NCBI GenBank assembly: GCA_036971475.1
Contig: JBAIZL010000002.1
Span: 52,639,229-52,703,228 of the forward strand
From: Prosapia bicincta
Taxonomy: Eukaryota; Arthropoda; Insecta; Hemiptera; Cercopidae
Length of the DNA stretch: 64,000 bases
Direction of reading: 5' to 3'
The translations under genes were made by a program, and so were the position numbers. The notes under the pieces are model-generated. The model did not search any database. It saw only the letters and a list, made by a program, of their open reading frames with translations, and had not been told where the DNA came from. This document shows, one piece after another, positions 53,009 through 64,000 of this stretch (positions are counted from its first letter, which is position 1; each line of letters begins with the position of its first letter).

Positions 53009-53871
53009 GGGCTATACTGCAAATTTAAAAGAACCAAAACAATGTATTCGTTTTCACATTTTATAATTAAATTACATATTATAATTACATGGTATAGGTT
53101 ATAAACAATTTCTTAAATACACATTCATTAAATAAAATGATTAAACAATTATATTATATTGGTTTTTATTCTATAAATTTTAATGATAGTATAGTGCTAA
53201 AAATAATACTGAATTCTCAAACAATAAGTAATTTTGTGCTTGGTGAAATAGTAGATTCTCAAGACTTCATTGTCTCAAATCAAAATGAAACTCAGAATAA
53301 AGGAACTATCTAAGATTATTACAGCAAGTTTAGGAGTTCAGACAATAGACAGCATTTCTAATTTGTCCCCGATGTCTAGGGCAGCTTTATTATAGAGCTT
53401 TAATTACTAACAACTTGAATGACGTTTTCATTATCTTCATGGAATATATAATCCAGAATATTTGAAAATATAGAACCTATTTAAAAAGTAGTACATATTT
53501 GAAATTGTAGCACAAATTACATAGAAAGTGTTTTATTAGGAAGTAAAACTCATTTACTTATTTGATATTCGTATATGGTTATTGATAAACTGTAAATTTC
53601 AAATTATAGTTACACCCGAAACTACTTAGCGAGCTTTATATTTTACGGGGTACGCAGCGTAACATAATTATATAATTACAAATAATAATTATAATAAATA
53701 GTACACAATATTGTAATATTTAACAGCTTTATTCAAAACAGTGAGAATTGTTTGGCTTAATCAGACATGTTAACGGGTTTTATTTGTACCATTGCCGTTC
53801 TCTACAGTCGTTTAGACGACTGTTAAGTTTATTTTATGTGTGGGTTAACTTAAAATTCTTTATTAAAAAGA

Positions 53872-53874
<3 letters not shown>

Positions 53875-53918
<44 letters not shown>
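53875..53918. repeat. (AT)n microsatellite
   Basis: Alternating AT, about 44 bases. Confidence 0.95.
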
Positions 53919-53923
<5 letters not shown>

Positions 53924-56900
53924 GTTTTTGTTATTAAAAAATTTATAAAATGTGTGTATTATTTATTTATATAGTTTACAAACAGCCTACCATATATTAC
54001 AAAAGAACTACTTATGAATATGAAAGAAGACCTGAAATTATCTTATTATCAATATTTATTATATACTGTTTTTAAAATGATTAGTTTTTTAATTATTTTA
54101 TTTGTTGGTACAGTTCTTGCTCTTAAATTTCTTTTGCATATTTATAGCTAGTTACCATAACGTTAAGCCGATTGTATATATTCCAATATTATATCCTGGT
54201 GTGAACTTTCCATATAGGCTACATACCTTTCAGTCGTAATTATTTACATCCCCTTAACTACATCAACTCATCTATGAATTCCTGCACTAACGTCCAGAAC
54301 TAATCATCGTGGTCCTGAGGTATATCATCTGCAAAGCTCAGACTACAATGTGCATTGCTATTGATAAGTTACTAAATATCTCAACATTTATTTTGCTTTA
54401 CTTCCGAGATTTTGATCCTCATGTTTATTCATTAGGTTTGGTTAATGATTAACTTAACCATGCTTCCAGGGTTTGGTCAATTACTGACTGATGGTAACTA
54501 GCAGCATTGCTAATTTAGATCCTTTGCTTTTTGATAATATTCTTATAATTTGCTTCCATTTTTTACAACTTCAATGAATTTTTGTTAAAATTTGAATAAG
54601 AGCCTATAATCCTCTTCAGAATTTCAATAATCCTAATGAATTTATTCCAAATCAGGTGTTTTCATTCTTTTTTTTTGTAGTTGTAATCGCTTTATCTTAT
54701 GCTTTATAATTTACTTACCTTATACTGTACTCACATGATGCCTATATTATTTGTAGTGTAGTTTTATCTTTAAACTCTTCTTTTATTTTAAATATGGTAC
54801 TAAACTATTTTTATATTTACGAAAATTACATTTGCCTATATTTACTACGTATATTCTTATTTTACTATTTTGATTAGCTTTAGACTCTCTCACTTTTCAT
54901 GTAACTGAGCATAATTTTTTTTCTGTGTAATTCGTCTCTTAAATATCCTTTTTCTGCATCATAATATTGATTACTTTAGTTTGTATTTCTTTGTAGTACT
55001 TATGGTATATTCATCTTCTAGGCTCCATAATAAGTATTAGCGTTCATTTTGTTGTGTGTTTATAATTTAAGAGAGTATACATGTTTTGTTGTAAAAGTAA
55101 TGATCGTTGCGCTAATTGGTTCTTAGCAAGTTCTCAAGTATTGTATTTTATCTTTTTTCCCCTTGTAATTGCTTTGTAATCGGTTTTAGAATTTACGCCT
55201 CGACGTTTCTGTGTCAGGGTGTATTTAATTTGATCTTGATATAGGACGAAATCCCTCAACGTTTGCAAATCATTCTACCCACACATTTCCTTAGAAGTGT
55301 ATCGTTATCATTAATTATCTCTTCACAAAACCTTTTCAATATATTGTTAATTTGTATTATCTACTCTGCGTTAAAATCTGTAAGAAATAAAGTTCTTTCT
55401 TAAACAAGTAGAAAGTTTTTCAATTTTATAAATAATTTTAAGAGCTAATTTTTTACATTCACCAACGTATCCTATAGAGAAATTAGTGAACTATAGAATA
55501 TGTTTCTAGGAATGCCATTTTTATGTAAGTTTGTTAAAACACATTTAAATTAAGCTGATGATAACCAATTCATTGCAATATAATCATTTATTAAGATTTT
55601 TACTGTTTCTACAATTACTTTCGAAATTTTTTATCTTTTAACATACCATGAAAAACCAATGGAAAACTCTTAACTTTCTGACCCTTATTGTTACTTCGTT
55701 TCTCTAGCAACCACTAATAAGGAGATGTTTTATCTATAACATATTTTATCACTTGTCTAAGGTGAGATGCCTTGCATGATCCATGCGCTTAAGAGCATGT
55801 TTCGTTCCGCATCGTAACCTGTCCTTATGTTTCCAGGTATTCTGAGTCTCTTTATTAGATTTGTACAGCCTCGTAGTGTCGACCTTCAGCAACGAAGACG
55901 TAGCCTCTTCACTTACCACAGCTTACTTCTTGGTCTGTTACTGACTCAATTACTAAGGTGTCATAGCTATTAGTTGACTAAGGTGTATATATATTATACT
56001 AAGGTGGTAGGTATTTTATTATTCATCTATCCGGCTTAATAATCATCCAAATACTGAAGTGATGTCCAAAGGTACGATTTAGGGACACACTCCTTAAAAG
56101 AGTGGCATCCTTAGGGAAATGTTATCTATAATTAGAATTAGATTTAAAGCATTGTAATCTGGTTCTTTTATGGTGAAATTATATTATTGCGCAGCGTTAA
56201 CATCAAGGGGGTCACCATATATTTTGTTAATCAAATCGATCCGATGCAATGATTGGTTACGGACTGCGAACGCATCACACCAGCTAATAATATTTAACCC
56301 TTCATTAATCATGTCAACATTTTGTCACACGCTTACTTGTGTATCGTGAACTTGACTACAGCTTTTTTTTATTGGTTAAAAAATTGTTTTTTAATTATTG
56401 TGTTAAACATTGTAATATCCCCTACTTCTTTAGCGCTTAGGAAATGAAGTGTAATTGTAGCTACGAACCCTACTAATAGAAGGAAAATTATAAATACGGC
56501 GACTACGTTTTAAATTAATAGTGAAAGACGAATGTTTAAAATGTTTTAAACACATGTGTAACAAATGAATGAGTTGTTAAACATTTTTAATAAAATTAAA
56601 GAATTTTTACATAAATATGAATAGAATACATAATCTTGAAAATAATGTCATGACTTATGCATTGTCAAAATGACGACGCGAGCTCTGTTTCACTAAGACG
56701 CAAAGGAACTTTAGCGGTAAAACAGGGCATCTTACATCGGCAGTTGTAGGTGCGAAGGTACTGTGAAGAAGGATAAGCGCGAATCATTTTTTTACATACA
56801 GTCATTTTTGAAATGGTGCGTTGATTTTTTAATCACGTATAAGTGCTCTGGAGTTTATACATTCACAGTGCAGACTTTCTATCTTCTATCTTTTTCACTC

Positions 56901-57311
56901 CTGAAACCTAAACTTCATTACAAGGAGTCCAAAGATAATGACGATACAAAAACCTAATTTTGGAGTTGGTAAAAGTTAATGAATGTAAGTTTTAAAGATA
57001 TTGCAGTGAAAGCTTGTGTAGTGCTATGCGAGTGCTTGCAGCATGGTGGTATTTATCCTTAAAATAGTTTAAGAAAAATTGTGGTAGAATACAGTTTTAA
57101 AATATTTACAGTTCTCAAATGCTAAAAACAAGACGTTCTTATGAATAAAAGAAGATATGTTTACCTATTTTTTCTACCAGTAATATAGAACTTTGTGGAT
57201 TTGAGGATAATGTAATAAAATAATGAGTCCAGAGCAACCCTAACTAAGAATTTTTAAACGTCAATATTATAAATTACTAAAATAATTGCTATAAGAAATA
57301 AACATACACAC

Positions 57312-59330
57312 TGCAGCGGCCAGAATGTCCAATGCAAAGAATCTGGGTAATTGTACAGAATACCAGAATCAAACCTAACCGGGTTAAATAATTGACTAAA
57401 TTTATATATAAAAATTTTAAAACATTATAATAACAATAATATTAAAACTAGGGTAAATAATAGTAAAATGAAGAAATTAGAAATAACTTTAGACTTAAAA
57501 AACATAAATTATAAGCAATAAGAAAAATTATCACTTCAAAGTGGATAGCCTAAATTATGTAAACAAAAAAAGACGGTAATTGTGTAGTATAACAAACTAG
57601 GCCTAGATGCCGGCTATTAAAATAATTGTACTTAAAAATAATCAGGAATAAAGAATGTAAATTAAGATGTGAGGAAAGTAAATTAGGCCTAGCTAGGGAA
57701 AATAGTATTTATGTAAAAGTAAAGATTAAATGTTAAAGTGTAATAGCCTAAGAAATTAGGTTATAATAGAAGAAGTCATATTTGATTTCGGAAAAATCCG
57801 CTTAGGGCATTGATTATAAATCTTGTCACTACGAAACGAAAGCGCTACAGTCGAACTTTGGATTAAGAATGTTAAAAAGTTAATTAAATTAAATGAGAAG
57901 AAATAAAGTCAAATACGTTATTAAATAAAAGGTAAAAATGCAAAGGACACATCAGAATACAGAAACGTCTTTTATAAAAAGGGAAACTAATCTTAGTTCA
58001 GAATTTCCGAACAAACAAAGTCAATTGCCATGGCAACGGCTTTCTGATTGGTCAAAAGTTGAAAAATGGATACTGGGACGTGGGAAGTTTGAAATTGGGG
58101 AAGGAGGCCTCACAAAAGAACGCTATCCAAGATCAGAATGCATTAGGCTCTCAAAGCGAGCAGACTTGTTTTTGTACCATGCGATCAGGACAAGAAAAAA
58201 TGTGCTAAAAACAGAGTAAAAAGTGCTACGATGTGATCAGGGGAAGGAAGATATATATGAGCAAGGGCTCATATATACCCAGAACAAAATTTCGACCACC
58301 AAAATGCAAAATTAAAGAAAATAAGAAGATTGACCGAAATTATGGAGAGACGCCTACCTACCAAGACCCTTGAAGCTGTAACAGGACCGACAGATGACAA
58401 CATTAATGAAGATAAAAAGATTTCTACAGTACAAGGTTATATAATCAATTTAATTATTCTTTTTTAAATAACATTTTACTTCAAATTATATTAACTTAAT
58501 TTCAAAATTAAATAAGATGGGAATAACCTAAGGGACTGATTAGTCAACTCTCTTAGGTTACCCAAATTTAAGTAATAAAGATTCAAAATTGACTTTCCAT
58601 TCCCATCGCTGTGGGAATGTATGGATTAAGTATAAAGATGTATATCTTATATGGCTTTTTCTAAGTGAATTTCTAATGAATAACTTCCAAAGAAGTTAAT
58701 TGTTCAAGGCCTAGCCTAAAGGCATTACATAGTAATATTAAGTGTTTGAAAAAGAATCAGATTTTAAAATATGTTAAATTTAACTCTACTAATCAAAATT
58801 ATATACAAAATTAATTATGGTAACTTTGATAATTTAAATTATATGTAAAATTAATGATAATAAGAAAATTTAAAAACAGAAGGAGATAATAATGTTTAGT
58901 TAAATGGCAAGTTGTATGAAATTTTGAAAAAATAATTAGTCAAGAAAATCCTGTGAAATTAAATAAAAACAATAATAATTAATTTGAACCTTGGAACAAA
59001 TAAATAAAAATGTATATTTTCCAATTAGCTGTGTTTTCATTCTAGATAAGATAAGTTCACTAGGTATCCAGGTATAGTCTTTAAATCACAGGTGTCTCTC
59101 AAAGATTCCACTACCCGAAAAGGAGCTTGAACAGGGCTTATCGGAGGCTAATTGGTTTTATCAAAAATTCAGGGGTTGGTTCCTCTGAGAGGTTTATTCC
59201 TTGAGGCACAGGTCTATGAAATTAGGTTCGTAGTCAATGGATAAACCATTACTTTCTTACTGACTTAGCAATTGAGGAAGAGAAATAAACAACGGCAAAG
59301 GTTATAAAAAGTAAGTCGGTAAGAAAAGTA
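57312..59330 (+). repeat. 5' LTR (end approximate)
   Basis: Starts TGCAGCGGCC and is repeated from 63316. The 3' limit is set by the primer-binding site and cannot be confirmed, because the other LTR is truncated by the window. At ~2 kb it is long. The frame at 57938-58219 lies inside it and shows no domain. Confidence 0.8.
58252..58277. promoter_or_regulatory. Perfect palindrome in LTR, TATA-containing
   Basis: 11-bp arms TATATATGAGC / GCTCATATATA separated by AAGG. It combines a TATA-like sequence with a hairpin; it may mark the LTR promoter or a regulatory RNA structure near the transcript 5' end. Confidence 0.45.
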
Positions 59331-59348
59331 TGGCGCCCAACGTTTGAG
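59331..59348 (+). promoter_or_regulatory. Primer-binding site
   Basis: TGGCGCCCAACGTTTGAG follows the LTR. The first 13 bases match the lysine-tRNA-type primer sites of retroviruses and many animal LTR elements. Confidence 0.7.
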
Positions 59349-59823
59349 GCTCGATGCTTACATTGTAACATCGGGTCAACATCAAATAGAGACAGATTTA
59401 AATCGACTAAGGAGCCTAGTGAAACAAAATTAATTAAATAGAATTCAATTAAAATTGTAAAAAATAATAGGAATCATAAAATGAAAACCAAAGAAGTTCT
59501 TTAAATTAAATAAGAGTTAATTATAATAAAAATGAAATTAAAAAGAACTTAGAATAAATAATAATACTTAAAAGGAAATAATTAAGTAAAATAAAATTCA
59601 GTAGGCGTCGGTAGGGCATAATATAAATAATAATGTTAGTTATTAATGAAAGTAAATAGAATACATAGGCGTTAGATAGACAAGGTCAAGGGAACACTGA
59701 ACCGGATCACATCGAGCACAATTCTAAATGAATATTTAATTAAATACTCAGTATATAGTAAAAATATAGAAGTAGGAGAAGTTAGTAAGGGAATAAAAGG
59801 ATAGTTAAATACGAGACTTTAAG
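59349..59823. other. Leader of LTR element
   Basis: AT-rich untranslated leader between primer-binding site and gag. It presumably holds the packaging signal; nothing specific is visible. Confidence 0.5.
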
Positions 59824-61215
59824 ATGGCGACAAGACAGAGAAAAGACACAGAACCATCTGAAATGATGGAGTTTTTTAAAAAAATGATGGAGGAACAAAA
59901 ACAGGAAAGATTAAAAGAGATGGAAGAACAGAAACAAGGGAGAATAAAGGAACAAGAAGAATTAGTAAAAAAGATAGAGGAACAAAAACAGGAAAGATTA
60001 AAAGAGATGGAGGAACAGAAACAAGGGAGAATAAAGGAACAAGAAGAATTAGTAAAAATGATAGAGGAACAAAGAAAGAAAGAAAGAGAGGAGGAAAAAG
60101 TAGAAAGAAAGAAAGAAAGAGAGGAGGATAAACAAGAAATTAAGAATCTTTGGGAAATCATGAATAAGAGGATAGAGGAAATAAATGAAGGAATTACAAG
60201 AAAGAATGAGGAAATGGGAAATAAAATCCAAGAAACTATAGAAAAGATGTATAACTTAGAGGTAACAGTCAGTGAAAATAAACAGACTGTAGAAACAGTT
60301 AAGGGAGAAGTCAAAAAAGTAGAAAGAAGGGTACAAGTAGTTGAGAATAAGATAAAGAATATGGGAGAAGGGATAAATATAGCTACCTTGTTTAAATCAA
60401 GGATGTTTGAGATGGGTGATAATGGAGACAAAAGCAAGAAGGAATTCTACGGTAGGGAAGATGAAGACCCTATTGATTTCATTAAACACCTAGAAGATAT
60501 AATTTCCGAAATTGACCCTGACATGGAGGAAGGACAAAAAAGGAAAATAATGGAGAGACATCTTAAAGGACCAGCAGAAGAATGGTGGTTGGCCATGAAT
60601 ATGGAGGAGGAAAATTATGATGAAGTTAAGGAGAGATTCTTTAGCCACTTTTGGGGATCTCATGCACAAGAGAGAATTCGAGGAAGAATCGAAAATGGAA
60701 AATATGAATACCATCGAGGCACAAACAACATGGTAAATTATTTCTTAAAAATGGTGAACACGGCGAGACACCTAACCCCGCCATACAATCAGGCGGAGTT
60801 AATTATGAAGATTATGAAGCATTATGGGAACAGAATGTATATAGGATGTTCCGGGATGGCGGCTACCGACATAGAGGAGGCGGTAAAATACATCCGAAGG
60901 AACATGGAGCAGGAGGCTACCAGGAACCGGACTCAGCCTAGGACTGAGGAACGGGAACCTGAAAGGAGAGGGTTTACACACCAAACGAGAAACCCCGGAT
61001 ACAAGGGAAATTGGAGGCAAGAGCCTTACCCGGTAGAAGGGAGAGGAAACTGGAGACAGGGGCCCTACCAAAGAGAGGGACCAAGAAATAGGCCGCAAAA
61101 TCAGTGGCAACAACAAAGGCCAGAGTACACGCCACAAAACCAAACGGAAGAAGGCCCACAGACAAAAGAAAAGAGACCACAAAATCCAGGGCCAAGTGGT
61201 CAATCAAAAAACTAA
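59824..61215 (+). CDS. gag: Gag polyprotein
   Basis: 463 residues. Residues ~15-180 are a long coiled coil of Glu/Lys/Gln repeats that includes a 28-residue tandem duplication (units of EEQKQERLKEMEEQKQGRIK). A retrotransposon gag/capsid domain spans ~205-375 (FYGREDEDPIDFIKHLEDI, GPAEEWWLAM, and WGSHAQERIRGRIE). The tail is Arg/Gly/Gln-rich with repeated GNWRQ(E/G)PY units, and no CCHC zinc knuckle is present, so RNA binding is probably through this basic tail. The frame ends with a slippery heptamer immediately before the TAA, for a shift into the protease frame. Confidence 0.88.
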   Translation: MATRQRKDTEPSEMMEFFKKMMEEQKQERLKEMEEQKQGRIKEQEELVKKIEEQKQERLKEMEEQKQGRIKEQEELVKMIEEQRKKEREEEKVERKKEREEDKQEIKNLWEIMNKRIEEINEGITRKNEEMGNKIQETIEKMYNLEVTVSENKQTVETVKGEVKKVERRVQVVENKIKNMGEGINIATLFKSRMFEMGDNGDKSKKEFYGREDEDPIDFIKHLEDIISEIDPDMEEGQKRKIMERHLKGPAEEWWLAMNMEEENYDEVKERFFSHFWGSHAQERIRGRIENGKYEYHRGTNNMVNYFLKMVNTARHLTPPYNQAELIMKIMKHYGNRMYIGCSGMAATDIEEAVKYIRRNMEQEATRNRTQPRTEEREPERRGFTHQTRNPGYKGNWRQEPYPVEGRGNWRQGPYQREGPRNRPQNQWQQQRPEYTPQNQTEEGPQTKEKRPQNPGPSGQSKN

Positions 61216-62720
61216 ATGAGAGGATCCCTAATGGGAGGAAGGAAAAAAGGAGACAACCATTAGAGATCCAACAACAAACAAAATATAGGAAATATTACCC
61301 GGAGAAACAGGGAACAGTAAATAAAGGAAAGGCGGAAGACCTAAAGAACAAAAATAAAAAAACAATACAACAGGAAAATAACAATGAAGTACACCAAAAT
61401 CAAGAGCGTAGAGTTGGTGGACTATCTCTTGATATTCATGCTGAATTGTTAGAAGAGGACAAGGAGATTGGCGAAGGTAACCAGAAGAAAGAAACATGCC
61501 CTGTAATTGACTGTGAGGTAGAAGGGCACTCTATAGAGGTAGAGATTGACACGGGTGCAGACGTGTCAGTCATTCAAGAAAAGGCTTACAACAACCTCAA
61601 GTTGCATGGGCTTAAGTTCCTGGAACTACCCATCAACAATGTGGGAGTTGTAACAGCCATTAAGACTGCACAAATAAAGGTTACCCGGCAATGCTTAATT
61701 CCCTTAACAATTAAAGGCATAAAAGTGGACTGCATCTTCATAGTGGTCTCCAAACTTCGGTCGGAGATGATTATGGGGTGCAACACACTGTATGACCTAA
61801 AGGCACGGATAAACATGGATAGACGCTTTGTGACATTCGAAATAGAAGGGGAAATGGTGTACCAGGACTTTAAAAGTAAAATACAAAAGATAGAGGAAAA
61901 TGAAGAAGTCCGAAAAATATGCAAGATAACCCAGGAAAAAGAAGATGCATCAACAATAGGGCATCAAAGCAAAAATGAGGGGTTAATGCGACAGTGCGAG
62001 AAGCAGGGGCACTGCCGAATGAATGAAGGAGGAAATGGACAAGAAACAAGTAAAGGGGAAATCTTAAATATAACGAACGAATATCAAAGAAAAATAAAAA
62101 ATGAAACAGAGGAAAAATTAAACAAAAACAAAAAATTAAAAAACAAAAATGAAAATATAATAAATAAGGAAATAAATTTAAGACCTGAGGGAGTCAAAAC
62201 AGGAGATAAAGAAACAAAGGACATGGAAAGAAGAGCTGCAGCTGAGATTAAGAGCAAACCAAAATATAAACAAGGTAAGGCCGAAATAGTGCCAAAAAGG
62301 GGAAATAATGTGAGTGGAAAAATAATAAATCAGAAAATAAATATAAATAAAAGTATAAACGTCGCGTCGAAACAATTAAAAGGGGGGAACAACGAGGTTA
62401 AAATGAATAACCAACAAGGAGCTCGGAAGCCCATGACTAAGACTTTAGATTCTGGAGAGATAACCCAAAGGAAAGAAATTGAAATTAAAGAAAGAAAAAA
62501 GAAAAACCCATTTACTAGTTCAAGAGTTCGAAAGTCAATTAAAATGAGAGTCAATCCAAATACGAGAAGAACCTTCATTTCATTACAAGTCAAAAACAGA
62601 AAAATAAAAGGTAGATTTAAGGAGAATAAGGGAAAGTTAAGAAATTGGAAAAGGAGAAAGAAGAAAAAGAAAGATAAAGCTGGACGGATAATAAGAAAAT
62701 ATTTAAAGAATAAAGGATAA
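61104..62720 (+). CDS. pro: Retropepsin-type protease frame with long basic tail
   Basis: Read by -1 shift from gag; the overlap is 61104-61215. The aspartic protease core has DTGADVSVI near 61548-61575 and the second conserved motif around MIMGCNTLYDL near 61768. Retropepsin length is about 110 residues. The last ~250 codons (61970-62720) are extremely Lys/Asn/Arg/Glu-rich low complexity (KERKKKNPF, NWKRRKKKKKDK) and could bind nucleic acid or be noncoding drift. The ATG at 61104 is probably not used. No polymerase follows. Confidence 0.82.
   Translation: MATTKARVHATKPNGRRPTDKRKETTKSRAKWSIKKLNERIPNGRKEKRRQPLEIQQQTKYRKYYPEKQGTVNKGKAEDLKNKNKKTIQQENNNEVHQNQERRVGGLSLDIHAELLEEDKEIGEGNQKKETCPVIDCEVEGHSIEVEIDTGADVSVIQEKAYNNLKLHGLKFLELPINNVGVVTAIKTAQIKVTRQCLIPLTIKGIKVDCIFIVVSKLRSEMIMGCNTLYDLKARINMDRRFVTFEIEGEMVYQDFKSKIQKIEENEEVRKICKITQEKEDASTIGHQSKNEGLMRQCEKQGHCRMNEGGNGQETSKGEILNITNEYQRKIKNETEEKLNKNKKLKNKNENIINKEINLRPEGVKTGDKETKDMERRAAAEIKSKPKYKQGKAEIVPKRGNNVSGKIINQKININKSINVASKQLKGGNNEVKMNNQQGARKPMTKTLDSGEITQRKEIEIKERKKKNPFTSSRVRKSIKMRVNPNTRRTFISLQVKNRKIKGRFKENKGKLRNWKRRKKKKKDKAGRIIRKYLKNKG
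61206..61269 (+). promoter_or_regulatory. -1 ribosomal frameshift signal between gag and pro
   Basis: The slippery heptamer A_AAA_AAC at 61206-61212 is in phase with gag and directly precedes the gag stop TAA (61213-61215). After a 9-base spacer, a 13-bp stem (61222-61234 with 61257-61269, one mismatch) encloses a 22-base loop. The heptamer class is that of retroviral gag-pro junctions. The protease frame is exactly the -1 frame. Confidence 0.85.
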
Positions 62721-63298
62721 TAAGGCAAGGTAAATAAAAAATGATCCATCAGTGACATAGGGAGTAACGGTTAAGTAATAAAAATAAAAATGTAAAATAA
62801 ATCTAAGTAGTAGATTAAAGCAGTAACATAATCCAAATACATAGGACAAATAATATAAAATCAGTATTAAATGTGAAAGAAAAAGCCATATGTTAAATGA
62901 ACGGGATTCATTGAATTTATTAAAGTAAAGGTTGTGTTAAACAACAATGAATGTGTAAAATAAGGATTACAATATACAATATTGTATAGTTAATATAAAC
63001 TTGAAATAAGATTAAATAAAAAAGAATGTGACTAAGGACAGGAGTAATAAATGAGTAAATAGCATGTGAAGTGACTAATGTGACAATGATATATATGAGT
63101 GAAAGGGACAGGAGAGTAAATTGTGAACTTTAGTAAAATTAATTAAGTTATGAAGATGAATAGGAATAGTAGATTAATGAAAGGAATATGAAAATTTTAA
63201 TATAAACTAGTATAAGTGTTAATGTTACTTTTCACAAATATGTTATTAATTATGTTTATCTGTTTCAAGGGAGAGAAGAACCAAAATTTTCATATATT
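62721..63298. other. Noncoding region between protease and 3' LTR
   Basis: A-rich with many stops in all frames. No trace of reverse transcriptase motifs (no YxDD-like frame) is seen. Confidence 0.65.
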
Positions 63299-63315
63299 TA
63301 AAAAGGGGGGAATTT
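63299..63315 (+). promoter_or_regulatory. Polypurine tract
   Basis: AAAAAGGGGGGAA followed by TTT directly before the 3' LTR start, the expected plus-strand primer. Confidence 0.85.
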
Positions 63316-64000
63316 TGCAGCGGCCAGAATGTCCGATGCAAAGAATCTGGGTAATTGTACAGAATACCAGAATCAAACCTAACCGGGTTAAATAATTGAC
63401 TAAATTTATATATAAAAATTTTAAAACATTATAATAACAATAATATTAAAACTAGGGTAAATAATAGTAAAATGAAGAAATTAGAAATAACTTTAGACTT
63501 AAAAAACATAAATTATAAGCAATAAGAAAAATTATCACTTCAAAGTGGATAGCCTAAATTATGTAAACAAAAAAAGACGGTAATTGTGTAGTATAACAAA
63601 CTAGGCCTAGATGCCGGCTATTAAAATAATTGTACTTAAAAATAATCAGGAATAAAGAATGTAAATTAAGATGTGAGGAAAGTAAATTAGGCCTAGCTAG
63701 GGAAAATAGTATTTATGTAAAAGTAAAGATTAAATGTTAAAGTGTAATAGCCTAAGAAATTAGGTTATAATAGAAGAAGTCATATTTGATTTCGGAAAAA
63801 TCCGCTTAGGGCATTGATTATAAATCTTGTCACTACGAAACGAAAGCGCTACAGTCGAACTTTGGATTAAGAATGTTAAAAAGTTAATTAAATTAAATGA
63901 GAAGAAATAAAGTCAAATACGTTATTAAATAAAAGGTAAAAATGCAAAGGACACATCAGAATACAGAAACGCCTTTTATAAAAAGGGAAACTAATCTTAG
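63316..64000 (+). repeat. 3' LTR, truncated by window end
   Basis: Matches the 5' LTR from 57312 at an offset of 6004. I noticed two differences (57334 against 63338, and within the ACG[TC]CTTTT stretch near 63972). Confidence 0.95.

Larger units (their letters stand above)
50061..57311. other. Host intergenic DNA
   Basis: AT-rich, no supported gene. It includes (TA)n microsatellites at 52942-53007 and 53875-53918. The frames at 50687-50935 and 56763-56957 lack any recognisable domain. Confidence 0.6.
57312..64000 (+). mobile_element. LTR retrotransposon carrying only gag and protease, 3' end beyond window
   Basis: 5' LTR from 57312, primer-binding site at 59331, gag 59824-61215, protease frame to 62720, polypurine tract at 63299-63315 and 3' LTR from 63316. 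Between the LTRs there is no reverse transcriptase, RNase H or integrase frame, and the distance (about 4 kb) leaves no room for them. It is therefore a non-autonomous gag-pro element. The 685 bases visible of both LTRs differ at only two positions that I noticed, so insertion is recent. The type of gag and protease and the primer site suggest the Ty3/Gypsy-retrovirus side. Confidence 0.88.

Noticed and set aside
57938..58219. 93-codon frame in the LTR
   Set aside because: Inside the LTR, with no recognisable domain. LTR identity alone explains its presence in both copies.
59805..60437. Long minus-strand frames (210 and other codons) opposite gag and pro
   Set aside because: Antisense shadows of the Glu/Lys-rich coding strand.
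1..64000. CRISPR arrays, bacterial operons or rRNA genes
   Set aside because: No regularly spaced repeats with unique spacers and no rRNA-like conserved stretches. The window is eukaryotic.

Overview
This is nuclear DNA of an animal, most likely an arthropod and probably an insect. It is AT-rich, full of (CA)n and (TA)n microsatellites, and carries eukaryotic virus-like transposons whose gene repertoire (protein-primed DNA polymerase, retroviral-type integrase, packaging ATPase, adenain-like protease, jelly-roll capsid proteins) is that of Polinton/Maverick elements and the related adintoviruses. The host assignment is inference. No ordinary host protein-coding gene is recognisable in the window.

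Layout. Bases 1-707 are host flank. Bases 714-41150 are one large Polinton (the outer element), with ~1 kb terminal inverted repeats (TIRs) and a perfect 6-bp target-site duplication (AACGAT, 708-713 and 41151-41156). A second, AT-richer Polinton (the nested element, 8495-26357) has its own ~300-bp TIRs and 6-bp duplication (AGTTAT, 8489-8494 and 26358-26363). It sits inside the DNA polymerase gene of the outer element. Bases 41157-57311 are host intergenic DNA with microsatellites and one SINE-like inverted-repeat cluster. From 57312 to the window end is a young LTR retrotransposon with gag and protease genes but no reverse transcriptase or integrase. Its 3' LTR is cut off by the window end.

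Outer element, left to right: RING protein, an unknown gene, a DUF8207-like protein, a small minus-strand acidic gene, polB (split by the nested element), integrase, packaging ATPase, a second DUF8207-like gene, a collagen/fiber-like protein, a dead BIR gene, phospholipase A2-like protein, basic protein/protease, penton, a small gene overlapping the major capsid protein (MCP), MCP, two unknown genes with a 774-bp tandem duplication, and a 93-residue protein. Many genes are broken (polB, integrase, protease, penton, BIR). ATPase, MCP, the phospholipase-like gene and the first DUF8207-like gene remain open.

Nested element: on the plus strand, unknown genes, integrase, ATPase, fiber-like protein, phospholipase A2-like protein, protease, penton, small gene, MCP and an intact BIR gene. 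On the minus strand, a matrix metalloproteinase, dUTPase, two tandem copies of an unknown gene, and polB.

The two elements share the virion module in the same order but are diverged in sequence and base composition. The exception is the BIR cassette (17136-17728 and 32678-33256), which is nearly identical in both and points to recent transfer between elements. Other notable signals are three copies of a TTCG/TTCA-capped hairpin downstream of genes in the outer element, a TATA box that contains the stop codon of the preceding gene, a conserved small ORF overlapping the start of MCP in both lineages, and a textbook -1 frameshift signal (slippery heptamer plus 13-bp stem) between gag and pro of the LTR element.
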